Shown: positions 1-9,655 of the stretch, one piece after another
Layout: every line of letters starts with the position of its first letter
Numbering within the stretch: the first letter of the stretch is position 1
From: Opitutia bacterium Tous-C4FEB
Lineage (GTDB): Bacteria > Verrucomicrobiota > Verrucomicrobiia > Opitutales > Opitutaceae
Reading direction: 5' to 3'
DNA length: 64,000 nt
NCBI GenBank assembly: GCA_002304445.1
Contig: NEVA01000005.1
Span: 1 to 64,000 of the forward strand
The notes under the pieces: generated by a model
What the model saw: the letters and a program-made list of their open reading frames with translations, nothing else
Database searches by the model: none
What the model was told of the DNA's origin: nothing
Program-made: the position numbers and the translations under genes

Positions 1-1296
1 TGCCTCGCCACCTTGCCGCTGCTCTGGACAGCCTGCATCATTTTCTCGCGTGCGGTTCATCCGCAATACGTACACGGGAGGGAATTGTTCGACCGCATGA
101 TTCTGACCCTCGCCGAATGCGTGCAGGGCGTAAACGTGATCAAGGGCTTTGCCCGCGAGCGCGAGATGGCCGCCCGTTTTGAGACGGACAACCGCGCCGT
201 GAAAGCCCAGCAGCAGAAAATCTTTTGGCGCGTGAGCACGTTCTCGCCCGCGCTCGACCTGCTTACCCAAGTGAACTTGGTGGTGTTGTTCATCTACGGC
301 GGAAAATTGGTCATCGACGGCGTGCTGCCGCTCGGTACCGGCCTCGTCGTCTTCGCCGGCTTGCTCCAGCAGTTCTCCAATCAGGTTTCCACGACGGCCC
401 AAATCGCGAACGGCGTGCAGGAAAGCCTGACCGGGGCCGGGCGCGTCTTCGAGATTCTCGACGCTCCGCTCGGCGTGCAATCACCCGACCGTCCCCACGC
501 CCTGCCCGTCTGCCGGGGTGCGGTGCGCTTCGAGCACGTCACGTTCGACTACACCGCCGGAAACTCGGTGCTGCGGGGCGTCGACTTCACGGTCGCGCCC
601 GGTGAATGCGTGGCCATCGTCGGCGAAACCGGCTCGGGCAAGTCCGCCCTGCTCAGCCTGATCCCGCGCTTCTACGACCCCGCGGCGGGCCGCGTGCTGA
701 TCGACGGTCACGATATCCGTACGCTCGACGTGCAAGAACTCCGGCGCCACGTCGGCATGGTTTTTCAAGAAAGCTTTCTGTTCAGCGACACCGCTGCGGC
801 CAACATCGGTTTCGCCAAAACCGACGCGTCCTCCGAGGAACTGATCGCCGCCGCCCAGGCGGCCCGCGCCCATGACTTTATCATGGCCTTGCCCGAGGGC
901 TACGACACCGTGCTCGGCGAAAGCGGCGTCGATCTCTCCGGCGGCCAACGGCAACGGCTGGCCATCGCCCGGGCACTCTTGGCCAATCCCTCGATTTTGT
1001 TGCTCGACGATCCCACGGCCGCGATCGACCCGGAGACAGAGCACGAGATTCTGGGTGCAATCGAAAATGCCATCGCCGGCCGGACCACGTTTGTGGTCGC
1101 CCACCGCCTGAGCACGTTGAAGCGGGCCGACCGCATCATCGTGCTGCAGCGGGGCCGCATCGTCGCCGCCGGCACCCACCAAGAACTCCTGCACCGCGAG
1201 GGAGCGTATCGCCGCGCCGCCCTTTTACAGATGGTCGATGACGAGAGCCGGGCGCTGCTCGTTGAGGAAAACGGCCAAGTGGAGGCTGCGTTATGA
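1..1296 (+). CDS. ABC exporter subunit A, TMD-NBD (5' end outside window)
   Basis: This is one half of a heterodimeric ABC exporter with a transmembrane domain followed by a nucleotide-binding domain. The reading frame is open to base 1, so the N-terminal membrane part lies outside the window. The visible part has the end of the TMD, Walker A GETGSGKS (about 622-645), a canonical LSGGQRQR signature, and Walker B ending LLLDDP. The second Asp replaces the usual catalytic Glu. Its stop overlaps the start of the next gene by 4 bp (ATGA), so the two subunits are probably translationally coupled. In families such as TM287/288 this Asp marks the subunit that carries the degenerate ATP site. The substrate (lipid, peptide or drug) cannot be read from sequence. 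Confidence 0.93.
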   Translation, partial: CLATLPLLWTACIIFSRAVHPQYVHGRELFDRMILTLAECVQGVNVIKGFAREREMAARFETDNRAVKAQQQKIFWRVSTFSPALDLLTQVNLVVLFIYGGKLVIDGVLPLGTGLVVFAGLLQQFSNQVSTTAQIANGVQESLTGAGRVFEILDAPLGVQSPDRPHALPVCRGAVRFEHVTFDYTAGNSVLRGVDFTVAPGECVAIVGETGSGKSALLSLIPRFYDPAAGRVLIDGHDIRTLDVQELRRHVGMVFQESFLFSDTAAANIGFAKTDASSEELIAAAQAARAHDFIMALPEGYDTVLGESGVDLSGGQRQRLAIARALLANPSILLLDDPTAAIDPETEHEILGAIENAIAGRTTFVVAHRLSTLKRADRIIVLQRGRIVAAGTHQELLHREGAYRRAALLQMVDDESRALLVEENGQVEAAL

Positions 1297-3158
1297 GCCT
1301 GCTCGCCGCCGTTGGCATCCAACCGAGCAAGGGCTTCTCCGCCGCCGAGGGGGAACCGTCCGCTTTAGACTGGCGTATTCTGCGCCGCATCCTCACCCAC
1401 ACCCGGCCCTACGCGGCCAAGCGCAACACGATCTTTGCCCTCACCGTGGCCCGCGCGATCCAGAAACCCGCGCTGGCGTGGGCGATCGCCGCGGTCATCA
1501 ACGGTCCAATCACCGGCGGCGACTACGGCGGAGCGGTCTGGGGCGCCGCGGGGTTCTTCGCGTTGGCCCTGGTGACGGAGCTCACCTTTCACTTCCGGCA
1601 ACGGCTCCAGTTGGAGCTGGGCGAGGCCGTCGTCCACGATTTGCGCAACGATGTTTTCCGCCAGTTGCAGCGCATGCCGCTCAGCTATTTCAACAAAACC
1701 AAACTCGGGCGCATCCTCGGCCGCGTCATCACCGACATCGAGTCGGTGCGCCGCGGGGTGCAAAATGTGTTCTTCTTCAGCCTGATGCTTTTCGGCCAGA
1801 TGGCCGGCGCGGCGGCGCTCATGCTCTACTACAACTGGGCGTTGTTCTGCGTGCTGCTCGCCGTCGGACCGCTCGTCTGGCTGACCAACCGCCACTTCCA
1901 TCCCCGCCTCAGCCACCACTCGCGGGCCGCCGCCGAGAGCCAGAGCCGCCTCACCGGTTCCGTGGCCGAAACCGTCAAGGGCATGCGCGTCATCCAGAGT
2001 TACGCCCGCCAGCGCGAATCCGACGACCGCTACGGCCGCCTCATCGATCGCCATTCCGACAACAACGTGGGCCTAGCCAACGAGTCGTCCCTTTACCTGC
2101 CGCTGCTGGACCTCCACAGCCAGGTGTTCCTCGCCGCGCTGCTCGTGGTCGGCGGCTACGGGGCGTTGCACGGTTTCGCCGGCATGGAGATCGGGAGCCT
2201 GATCGCCTTTTTCTTTCTGCCGTCGCTGTTTTTTCAGTCCCTCCAACACCTCGGCAACCTTTACACGCAGGCCATCACGTCGATGGCCGGAGCCGAACGG
2301 GTGTTCCAACTCCTCGATCTCAAACCCGATTGGACCGACGCTCCCGGGGCCGTCGATTTGCCCGACCCTCGCACTGCCCGCAGCCCCGCGCGAGCCCCGT
2401 CCGGCTCGACCGTCGTCGATCGCACCGGTGCTCGGGTCGAATTCCGCGACCTCTCGTTTGAGTATGAACCCGGACGCAGGGTGCTCAACGACCTCTCCTT
2501 CACGGCCGCGCCCGGCGAAACCGTCGCCCTCGTCGGCCACACCGGCAGCGGCAAGACGACCATCGTCAACCTGATCGCCAAATTCTACCTCCCGACCTCC
2601 GGCGAGATTCTGATCGACGGCCAAGAAATCCGCACCCTGCGCGGGGAATCGCTCCGCAGTCAGATGGGCATCGTCCTGCAGACCAATTTTCTCTTCACCG
2701 GTACGGTGATGGAAAACATCCGGCTCGGCCGGCCCGAAGCGACCGACGCCGAAGTCCGCGCCGCCGCCACCAGCCTCGACTGTCTCGACCTGTTGGAAAG
2801 TTTACCGCAGGGCTTCGCGACGGAGGTCGGCGAACGCGGCACCAGTCTCTCCCTCGGCCAGCGTCAATTGATCTGCTTTACCCGCGCGCTCTTGGCCAAC
2901 CCGCGCATTCTCATCCTCGACGAGGCGACCAGTTCGGTCGACACCATCACCGAGAGCCGGTTGCAACACGCGCTCGACCGGCTGCTGACCACGCGCACGA
3001 GTTTTGTCGTGGCGCATCGGCTGAGCACCATCCGCCGCGCCGACCAGATTCTGGTCCTTGAACAAGGCTGCATCGTCGAACGGGGACCTCACCTGCAATT
3101 GCTGGCGCAACGCGGCGCCTACCACGCGCTCTACCGTCAGTTCGCGCTCGCCGAGTGA
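1293..3158 (+). CDS. ABC exporter subunit B, TMD-NBD
   Basis: This 621-residue full-length half-transporter has a six-helix TMD (about residues 45-330) and an ATPase domain (about 375-615). Walker A is GHTGSGKTT near residue 415. The signature is LSLGQRQL, which departs from LSGGQ, while Walker B LILDEATSSVD keeps the catalytic Glu. Together with subunit A this gives one consensus ATP site (B Walker motifs with A signature) and one degenerate site. A segment rich in Pro, Ala and Arg (about 355-370) links the TMD and NBD. It starts at the ATGA overlap with subunit A. Its 3' end overlaps the convergent histidine kinase gene by 22 bp. Confidence 0.95.
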   Translation: MSLLAAVGIQPSKGFSAAEGEPSALDWRILRRILTHTRPYAAKRNTIFALTVARAIQKPALAWAIAAVINGPITGGDYGGAVWGAAGFFALALVTELTFHFRQRLQLELGEAVVHDLRNDVFRQLQRMPLSYFNKTKLGRILGRVITDIESVRRGVQNVFFFSLMLFGQMAGAAALMLYYNWALFCVLLAVGPLVWLTNRHFHPRLSHHSRAAAESQSRLTGSVAETVKGMRVIQSYARQRESDDRYGRLIDRHSDNNVGLANESSLYLPLLDLHSQVFLAALLVVGGYGALHGFAGMEIGSLIAFFFLPSLFFQSLQHLGNLYTQAITSMAGAERVFQLLDLKPDWTDAPGAVDLPDPRTARSPARAPSGSTVVDRTGARVEFRDLSFEYEPGRRVLNDLSFTAAPGETVALVGHTGSGKTTIVNLIAKFYLPTSGEILIDGQEIRTLRGESLRSQMGIVLQTNFLFTGTVMENIRLGRPEATDAEVRAAATSLDCLDLLESLPQGFATEVGERGTSLSLGQRQLICFTRALLANPRILILDEATSSVDTITESRLQHALDRLLTTRTSFVVAHRLSTIRRADQILVLEQGCIVERGPHLQLLAQRGAYHALYRQFALAE

Positions 3159-4966
3159 GGCGCCTGCGGTAGCGACACCGTGAAGGTGCTCCCCGCCCCG
3201 GGCTTGCTCTCAACCACGACCGTGCCGTTCAGGGCTTGGGTAAGGTGCTTCACGATGCTCAAACCCAGACCGGTGCCGCCCGCACCCCGCGCCCGGGATT
3301 TGTCCACACGGTAAAAGCGTTCGAAAATCCGCTCGAGGTGCTCCGCCGCGATCCCGATGCCCGTGTCCATCACCACGACGTGCACCAAGCCCGAAGCCGC
3401 CACCGCCGAAAGCCGCACCGTCCCGCCTGGAGGCGTGTGCGTGACCGCGTTATGTAGGAGGTTGTTGAAAATCAGAAACAGCGATTCGTCGTTGGCCGAG
3501 ACCGAGACCGGCGGTTCCGGTAACTCCCACTCGAGCGACACCCCTTTCTTCTGCGCCACTTCCGCAAACGTCTGCACGCAGTCGTCCAAGATTTTCACGA
3601 GCTCCACCGGGTGGCTCTCCAAAACCTCCCTTTCCGATTCAAGCCGGGAGATGATCAAGAGATCCTGCACCAACCGGCTCAGTCGCTCGTTTTGGTTGCC
3701 GATTTTCCCGAGAAATCGCCGCCGCAACGCGGCCGGCATCGCTTCGTCTTCCACCAACGAATCCACGAGCGTCGCGATCGCCGTGAGCGGAGTTTTTAGC
3801 TCGTGCGAAACATTCGCCGTAAACGTGCGCCGCACTTCCTCTAGGCGCCGGATGGACGTAAGGTCGTGCAGAACCAGCAGCACGCCAAACGGTCCTCCGG
3901 CAGCGTCGCGCAGCGGTGTGGCGTCCACCCGCAGCACAAGATCTTGCGGATGCCCCGTGATGCGCACCTCGCGCACGACGCGCTCGTTGGCGGCGAGCGC
4001 CTCCTCGTAGGGCTCGCGCACGGCGGCGAGCCGCACCCGTTCCCGAAACAGCTGGCCGCCCGACGCGCTGTCCAGGCCCAGCAACCGCGCGGCCACGTCG
4101 TTCATGTAGGCGATCGTTTCGCGCGCGCTCACCGCGATCACGCCGTCGGCCATGACCGCCAGTAGCGCGGCCAAGCGCTGCCGCTCGCGCGTCTCACCAG
4201 CGACCCGGCGCTGCACTTCGCCGGCCATCTGGTCAATCGTCGCGGCGACCACGCCGATTTCATCGGCGCGCTTCATGCCGATGCGTTCCTCAAAATTGCC
4301 CGCGGCCAATCGCCGGCAGATCGCCCCGATCTCGGCCAGCGGCCGGGTCATGTGCTGGGCAAAGAAGAACCCGAGCCCGAGCGCGATCAGGACGTTAAAC
4401 GACGTCCCCGCGATCACGCGGTCGCGCAATTCGATCTGCCGCGCGGTCAACCCGGTCAGCGCTAAACCGAGTCGCACGTAGCCGATCATTTCGAAATCGA
4501 GCAAGATGGGCACCGCGACGAACAGATGCTCGACCTCGGCGCCCGGCAGAACGCGGGTCGCACGGCCGACATTGAAATGACGGGCACCGCGAAACTCGGG
4601 CAGTTCCAGCGCGGCGCTGCCCATGCCGGCGCCGAGCGTCGGGGCCGACTCGGCCGCAATGGTGCCGTTCGCAAACAGAAGGGTGAGATGCATCCCGGTG
4701 TCCCCGGCGACCTCGGCGACTTGGCGCTCCAGTTGCTCCGACCAAAGGTGCGCCGGATTGGTCGCTTCGAGAGAAGCCAACATGCGCGCCGTCCGCTGGA
4801 GACTTGCCTCGGTGTCCCGCAGCACACCGCTCCGCAGCGCACTCAGGACGAGAGCTCCGATGACCAGCGCGGAAACCAGCACCAACCCCGAATAGCTCAG
4901 GTAGAGCTTCCAAAAAAAAGCGCCGCGTTTCGGCCCGGGCGGCGAACTCTCGCCGACCCGCTTCAC
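3137..4966 (-). CDS. Sensor histidine kinase, PhoR-like
   Basis: This 609-residue membrane sensor kinase has TM1 at about 18-44, an extracytoplasmic sensor segment of about 140 residues, TM2 at about 186-206, a HAMP linker, a PAS region (about 265-370), a HisKA domain with His388 in the motif SHELKTPLTA, and an HATPase domain (N box near 501-510, DTGIGIA 534-540, GTGLGLS 564-570). The HAMP-PAS-HisKA order resembles PhoR-type kinases. Its start overlaps the stop of the response regulator gene (ATGA), so the two form an operon read leftward. The assignment to phosphate sensing is only by resemblance: no pst or phoU genes lie nearby, and the ligand is unknown. Confidence 0.93.
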   Translation of the reverse strand: MKRVGESSPPGPKRGAFFWKLYLSYSGLVLVSALVIGALVLSALRSGVLRDTEASLQRTARMLASLEATNPAHLWSEQLERQVAEVAGDTGMHLTLLFANGTIAAESAPTLGAGMGSAALELPEFRGARHFNVGRATRVLPGAEVEHLFVAVPILLDFEMIGYVRLGLALTGLTARQIELRDRVIAGTSFNVLIALGLGFFFAQHMTRPLAEIGAICRRLAAGNFEERIGMKRADEIGVVAATIDQMAGEVQRRVAGETRERQRLAALLAVMADGVIAVSARETIAYMNDVAARLLGLDSASGGQLFRERVRLAAVREPYEEALAANERVVREVRITGHPQDLVLRVDATPLRDAAGGPFGVLLVLHDLTSIRRLEEVRRTFTANVSHELKTPLTAIATLVDSLVEDEAMPAALRRRFLGKIGNQNERLSRLVQDLLIISRLESEREVLESHPVELVKILDDCVQTFAEVAQKKGVSLEWELPEPPVSVSANDESLFLIFNNLLHNAVTHTPPGGTVRLSAVAASGLVHVVVMDTGIGIAAEHLERIFERFYRVDKSRARGAGGTGLGLSIVKHLTQALNGTVVVESKPGAGSTFTVSLPQAPHSASAN

Positions 4967-5652
4967 GGCTGGGAAAAGAACCGGTAACCCACACCGCGAA
5001 TCGTCTCAATGTGTGCGCGCGCCGCGCCCAACTTGCGCCGGATCGCCCGCACATGGACGTCGATGTTGCGGTCGATCACCACGGCGTTGTCGCCGATGAT
5101 CTGGTTCAGCAACTGGTCACGGGAGAACACCCGGCCCGGATTCCCCGCCAGGAAATGGAGCAACCGGAATTCCGTCGCGGTCAGCACGATGCGGTCGCCG
5201 GCATGCGTCACCTCGTAGCGCAGCACATCGATCAGGAGATCACCGCAACGGATGACATCGCGCGACTCCTCTTCCCGAAGACGCCCCCGGCGCAAGACCG
5301 CTTTAACCCGGGCGATCAGCTCGCGGGTCTTGAACGGCTTGGTAATGTAATCATCCGCCCCAAAACCCAGCCCGACCAAGACATCACTTTCGTCGGACTT
5401 CGCCGTCACCATGATGATGCACGTGCCCTTGACCACCGCATCGCTCTTGATGAGCCGACATAGCTCGATGCCGTCGATGCCGGGCAACATCAGATCAAGC
5501 AGGACCAGGTCCGGCGTTTTCTCCCGGATGAGGTCCATTCCCCGCCGGCCATCGACCTCGCTCCACACCCGAAAACCCTCGTGCTTGAGACTGTGCGAGA
5601 GCGCCTCGTTGATGTCGGTCTCGTCCTCGATGATCACAACCTTCGTCGGCAT
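4963..5652 (-). CDS. OmpR/PhoB-family response regulator
   Basis: This 229-residue regulator has a receiver domain (acid pocket E9/D10, phospho-acceptor Asp53, Thr83, Lys105) and a C-terminal winged-helix DNA-binding domain of the OmpR/PhoB type. It is the first gene of the operon with the kinase downstream, and its stop codon overlaps the kinase start. It should be phosphorylated by that kinase and bind promoter DNA. I looked for a Pho-box-like direct repeat in the roughly 140 bp between it and the tRNA and did not find a convincing one, so the regulon is unassigned. Confidence 0.94.
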   Translation of the reverse strand: MPTKVVIIEDETDINEALSHSLKHEGFRVWSEVDGRRGMDLIREKTPDLVLLDLMLPGIDGIELCRLIKSDAVVKGTCIIMVTAKSDESDVLVGLGFGADDYITKPFKTRELIARVKAVLRRGRLREEESRDVIRCGDLLIDVLRYEVTHAGDRIVLTATEFRLLHFLAGNPGRVFSRDQLLNQIIGDNAVVIDRNIDVHVRAIRRKLGAARAHIETIRGVGYRFFSQP

Positions 5653-5795
5653 ACCACAGGAAGGAGCGCCAAGCCCGTCGGACCCGCAACCGCGTGGCGT
5701 TACGATTGGGTCAATTCAAGATTCTGTAAGCTACCGCGTTGATTGGGCGCACCACCCGCGAGAGCTGAACCTATCGCACCATGTTTCCTATAAAT

Positions 5796-5870
<75 letters not shown>

Positions 5871-5946
5871 GAAAACCGAGAGCGGAACGTGCAGACTCCC
5901 GCCGGAAAATCCAAGCAAAAATCCACACCCCTGCCCAGACAGCGTT

Positions 5947-6657
5947 TTATGGGCGCGTCGCGCTACCCGGACTGTCGATCAAAAGGCGGGACTGCACCTC
6001 GGCCGAACCCCGGTAAAACGGCGGCAAAAGGACCAGCAACGCGCGTTCGCCCCGCCGCAATTCGACGGTGCCGGCGTAAGCTAGGAGACTGCGATTTTTC
6101 ACCGTCGTGCGCAAAACAACCGCGGCGGAGCGAGCGATGGGCACCGCCGGGTTGAGCCCGGTGGCGAGCGAAGTGGCCCTGTCGCCCACCGTGCCCGCCA
6201 GCGCGAACCCACTCAGATTCAAAATCGAAAGCGTGCCCGCGGCTTGGCGCACCGCCGAGTCGTCGAGGACATAGGTTTGATAACGCAGCCCCGCCGCCGG
6301 GGCCGGGTCGAGTGGCACCAACAACAGAAGTGCTTCGGTGATTTCCAGCGGGACAGTTGCCTCAGCGATCACGCTCTTGGTCACCGCATCGGTGATCCGC
6401 AGAGGCATCGCGCCACGATACTCATAGCGCGGCGAACGGGCGGTCGGATAAAGCACGAGGGGCGTTGCCGCCTGCCCGGTGCGGGGGATGTAAGTGAGGC
6501 CGGCCGCGGCGCGCGGCGAGACGACGGTGAAGCGCACCCGTTGCTCGGCCGGAGCCGATTCGGCGCGGACGACGAACGGGGCGAACAGAACAACGAGCGC
6601 GACCAGAGCCATCCCTACCCCGAGCCCGGCAATCAAAGATCGGCGCGCGTGAGCCAT
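5947..6657 (-). CDS. Membrane-anchored exported protein at end of pseudopilin operon
   Basis: This 236-residue protein has an N-terminal hydrophobic segment (about residues 8-30) that could be a signal peptide or a single membrane anchor. The remainder is predicted by eye to be mostly beta-rich and extracytoplasmic. I do not recognise a family. Its start overlaps the end of the large pseudopilin-like gene by 25 bp, so it is the last gene of the leftward operon and probably works with the pseudopilins at the cell envelope. It has no prepilin motif itself. The sequence ends in an Arg/Pro-containing tail. Confidence 0.85.
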   Translation of the reverse strand: MAHARRSLIAGLGVGMALVALVVLFAPFVVRAESAPAEQRVRFTVVSPRAAAGLTYIPRTGQAATPLVLYPTARSPRYEYRGAMPLRITDAVTKSVIAEATVPLEITEALLLLVPLDPAPAAGLRYQTYVLDDSAVRQAAGTLSILNLSGFALAGTVGDRATSLATGLNPAVPIARSAAVVLRTTVKNRSLLAYAGTVELRRGERALLVLLPPFYRGSAEVQSRLLIDSPGSATRP

Positions 6658-9653
6658 CGGAAGGATACGACCTTGAAGCGGCGGCCGTAGGTCTTGTTCG
6701 CCTCGCGGGTGAGATCGGCCGGAGCGAGCGTCGCGTCATCGGCGGGGTCGAAATACTCGGGCGTGCGTTGGACGGTCGCTTCGGCCCACGCCCGGCCCTC
6801 GGTGGCGCCGGTCGCGGGATTCACCGCTTCGCCGTAGGTGCGAATGACGAAGGTGTCGGAACGCGGGAAAAGCACGGGCGCGAGCGCCGTCATGATGTCG
6901 CCTTGGGTGAGAAACTGGGAGGAGAACTCGATCGGGTTGCCGGCGGCATCGACGTTGATGGCCGCGTCGGCGATGGCCTTTTCCAAGAGACTGATCTGCC
7001 CGCCGGCAGCATCGAGGGTGTCCTGCGCCGGAGAGAGAAACTCGGCCAGCGAACGGAACGGTCCACTCGCGGCGTGTCGGGCCCGGACGAGCGCGACGAT
7101 CTGCGCGGCGAGCGCGGTGACTTTGTCGGCGTCGAGCGTGACCATGCCTTGTCGGAAAAGATGGGTGTTGGCCGCAGACGTGTTGCCGGCCCCGGCGGCG
7201 AAACCGGGCTCGGCCTTGTAAGTCTCCTGCGCCGACTGGGAGAAACGGAAAAACTGCGCGTCGCCCGATTGCACCGTCGCCGGGGTCTCGCCGGTTTCGG
7301 CGGCCGTGCCGGTGGCGCCATCGGCATCGAGATAATTGAAAGCAGCAGCAGGAAAGCGCACGGACCGGAGGACAGCGGCCCACGCAGCGACGTTGGTCGA
7401 GTTAACGTTGAACGCGCCGCCTTGGAGCAGGAGCTTTGACGAGCGAGCAGTGGGAGCCGTGCGCAGATCCTCGACGGTTGTCGACGTGCCGGTCGCCAAA
7501 CGCGGGGCGACGCGGAGCAGGGGGTTGGGCAAAACGAGAGCGTTGCCCTCGGTCGAGGGAGTCACAGTCGGCGTAAGACCGGAAAAGAAGAACCGATCAA
7601 AAAGCTGGGCGGCCGGGGTGCCGTTGATGTCGGCGGTTGCGCCCCAAGAGTTGCCGACGGAAAACGGCCGCGCGCCGGGAAGAGCGAGGTGCTGCAGCGC
7701 GCCCATCGAGAGCAACGGACCACGCGGCAGTTCGAAGACTGGGGCGTCTTCGTTGTAGGTTAGGCTGTCTACCGACCGGTCCAAAAGCCGATCCACATAG
7801 ACGGAAGTCTCGAAGTCTTCTGCGTAAGCGGCCGGGGATTCGCCTTCGGCTCCATAAGCAAAAACGGCCTTTGGGACCACGAGTTGCCGCGGGTCAGAAT
7901 CCTCCGAAGCCAGCCACTTTGGAGCTTCGGAACCCTCGCGCAGCCTGAAAACATATACGAACTGCGTCGAACTGCGCCGAAAGGGCCGAGAATTCGTCGC
8001 GAAACTAGAAAAAGGTTGTGACTCAAATTCAGCCAGCGGGACATCGCCGCCACTTCTTTGAGCGAAGATTTTCACCGTGATAGTTGTCGCTGTGCCCTCT
8101 AAATGCCCGAAGGCATCACCGTCTACGGACTCCGAGAGGCCACGAACCACGCCGCCGTTGCTTTCTCCCGGAGCTGTGTAGGACTTTGAATAAAATTGAG
8201 ACGGGTAGCCGTCCGGCGGCACTGCGCCGGAGAGTTCCTGAATCGACCGCCAGTTGTAGACCCGACCCGGAAGCCAAGATAGTCGATCGATTCCTGATCG
8301 ATCTGCCGGCGCGGTCGAATCCCAAGGCAAAAGCATCTTGAATGGCGACGTTACTCCGCCCCCGCTGAACAAAGATTGCAGCGAAAAATCAGTTACCACC
8401 CCGCCCGAGGGTTCGTCGTTGATCACACGTATTTGCGGCAGCCCGGTGACCTCCACGCGTAAATTGGATTCAGGCACGAACGAGGCGGTATAAGGATTCC
8501 AAAGTGCGATTTTCCAAAACGCTCGGACCTCTAAAGCACGAGTTGCTGCGGACTCCCCTTCCGTGCGGACATTAAACGAAAGCAGGAAGAAACTGAGGAC
8601 AGGTGAAATTGCCGGCGGGCCGGGCTGCATCACATAGCGACGCCGGAGCGACTCCGGCGTGATCGCCGGGATCGGCGGGAAAGCGCTGATTGCGGAGGCT
8701 TCGGGGCTCTCCATGTATGTCGTGTAATCGAGCCACGCCTGCGCGCTCGCGCCGAGGAGCGAAGGGTCGATTGAGAGGTCGCGCTTCAGGCCCGTGCCAG
8801 CGGTGTCGGCGAGGACGTTGAAATTATTGGGCGACCAAGCGGCGAAATTCGCCTGAAGGGTGGCCAGACCGACTGCGGTTCCGCCAGGTGTCCGGAGGAA
8901 CGCGAGTTGGTTGGCGGCTTTCAGATTGGGCACGAGCAAAGCGTTGACGGCATCGCGCGGTTCAAAGTTGGCCGGGCCGGCTCCGAGCGAGATCTGCTGG
9001 CGAATGCGACTGCGGAGTTCCGCGGAATCAAACGGGGCATAGTCAACGCCGTCCGTGGTGTCGCGCAGGCCAACCGGGGCTTTCACTCCCTGATCACCGA
9101 TCCACCAGGCGTAGCGGCCGATGGTGGCGGCCGTCGCGCCCGCTTGGCCCGGGACGCCGACGGAGGTCAAAGCGACGAGTGGCGCGAGTACGGCGTTGGC
9201 GGCGCCAGTCGTCTGACGACCGACCAGCTCGACAGTGCCGGTGCCGGGCGCGGTGGGAGTACGGGCCAAAGGATTGAGCTCGTTGCCGCTCACGAGCCAC
9301 GAAACCGGGTCCGCACCGGAGGCGATCGCATCCCAAACCCCGGCATAGTGGCGCGTGCTCGAGCTGCCGCCAAACGAGTCGGCGGTGGCCGTCACTCGGG
9401 TGTCAGGACCGGCGTGCTTCTGGAGCTGAGCGAGGGCAAGGTCGAGGGCGAGCTGGGCGTTTTGACGGGCTTGAGCTTGTTTTTGAAAATTACCGGCGAC
9501 GGCGGTTTCGATTTTCGTGTAGCTGGCGAGACCGACGAGCAGCAGCACCACAAACGCGAGTAACGTGAGCGTGATGAGCAGCGCAAAACCGCGGGAGCGC
9601 CGCGGACGGGGCGCACGTTGAGAGCTGTGGGTTGAGAGTTGAGAGAGAGGCAC
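6633..9653 (-). CDS. Large prepilin-like protein (Verru_Chthon cassette protein A-like)
   Basis: With a GTG start at 9653, two bases after the previous stop, this encodes 1006 residues. After a basic leader the sequence runs RGFALLITLTLLAFVV, a type IV prepilin-like N-terminus in which the usual Glu at position +5 is missing, as in GspK/PilX-type tip proteins. The large remaining part is extracytoplasmic. An open frame continues upstream to 10352, but that part is out-of-frame sequence of the neighbouring pseudopilin gene and was removed. The size and position match what I know as the Verru_Chthon cassette A family. It is translated in series with the other pseudopilins, and is a candidate tip or adhesin-like subunit of a pseudopilus. 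Confidence 0.88.
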   Translation of the reverse strand: MPLSQLSTHSSQRAPRPRRSRGFALLITLTLLAFVVLLLVGLASYTKIETAVAGNFQKQAQARQNAQLALDLALAQLQKHAGPDTRVTATADSFGGSSSTRHYAGVWDAIASGADPVSWLVSGNELNPLARTPTAPGTGTVELVGRQTTGAANAVLAPLVALTSVGVPGQAGATAATIGRYAWWIGDQGVKAPVGLRDTTDGVDYAPFDSAELRSRIRQQISLGAGPANFEPRDAVNALLVPNLKAANQLAFLRTPGGTAVGLATLQANFAAWSPNNFNVLADTAGTGLKRDLSIDPSLLGASAQAWLDYTTYMESPEASAISAFPPIPAITPESLRRRYVMQPGPPAISPVLSFFLLSFNVRTEGESAATRALEVRAFWKIALWNPYTASFVPESNLRVEVTGLPQIRVINDEPSGGVVTDFSLQSLFSGGGVTSPFKMLLPWDSTAPADRSGIDRLSWLPGRVYNWRSIQELSGAVPPDGYPSQFYSKSYTAPGESNGGVVRGLSESVDGDAFGHLEGTATTITVKIFAQRSGGDVPLAEFESQPFSSFATNSRPFRRSSTQFVYVFRLREGSEAPKWLASEDSDPRQLVVPKAVFAYGAEGESPAAYAEDFETSVYVDRLLDRSVDSLTYNEDAPVFELPRGPLLSMGALQHLALPGARPFSVGNSWGATADINGTPAAQLFDRFFFSGLTPTVTPSTEGNALVLPNPLLRVAPRLATGTSTTVEDLRTAPTARSSKLLLQGGAFNVNSTNVAAWAAVLRSVRFPAAAFNYLDADGATGTAAETGETPATVQSGDAQFFRFSQSAQETYKAEPGFAAGAGNTSAANTHLFRQGMVTLDADKVTALAAQIVALVRARHAASGPFRSLAEFLSPAQDTLDAAGGQISLLEKAIADAAINVDAAGNPIEFSSQFLTQGDIMTALAPVLFPRSDTFVIRTYGEAVNPATGATEGRAWAEATVQRTPEYFDPADDATLAPADLTREANKTYGRRFKVVSFRWLTRADL

Positions 9654-9655
9654 GC

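Noticed and set aside
1238-2461. 407-codon frame overlapping the second ABC subunit
   Set aside because: It reads in another frame of a clear ABC exporter gene and is made mostly of Arg and Pro.
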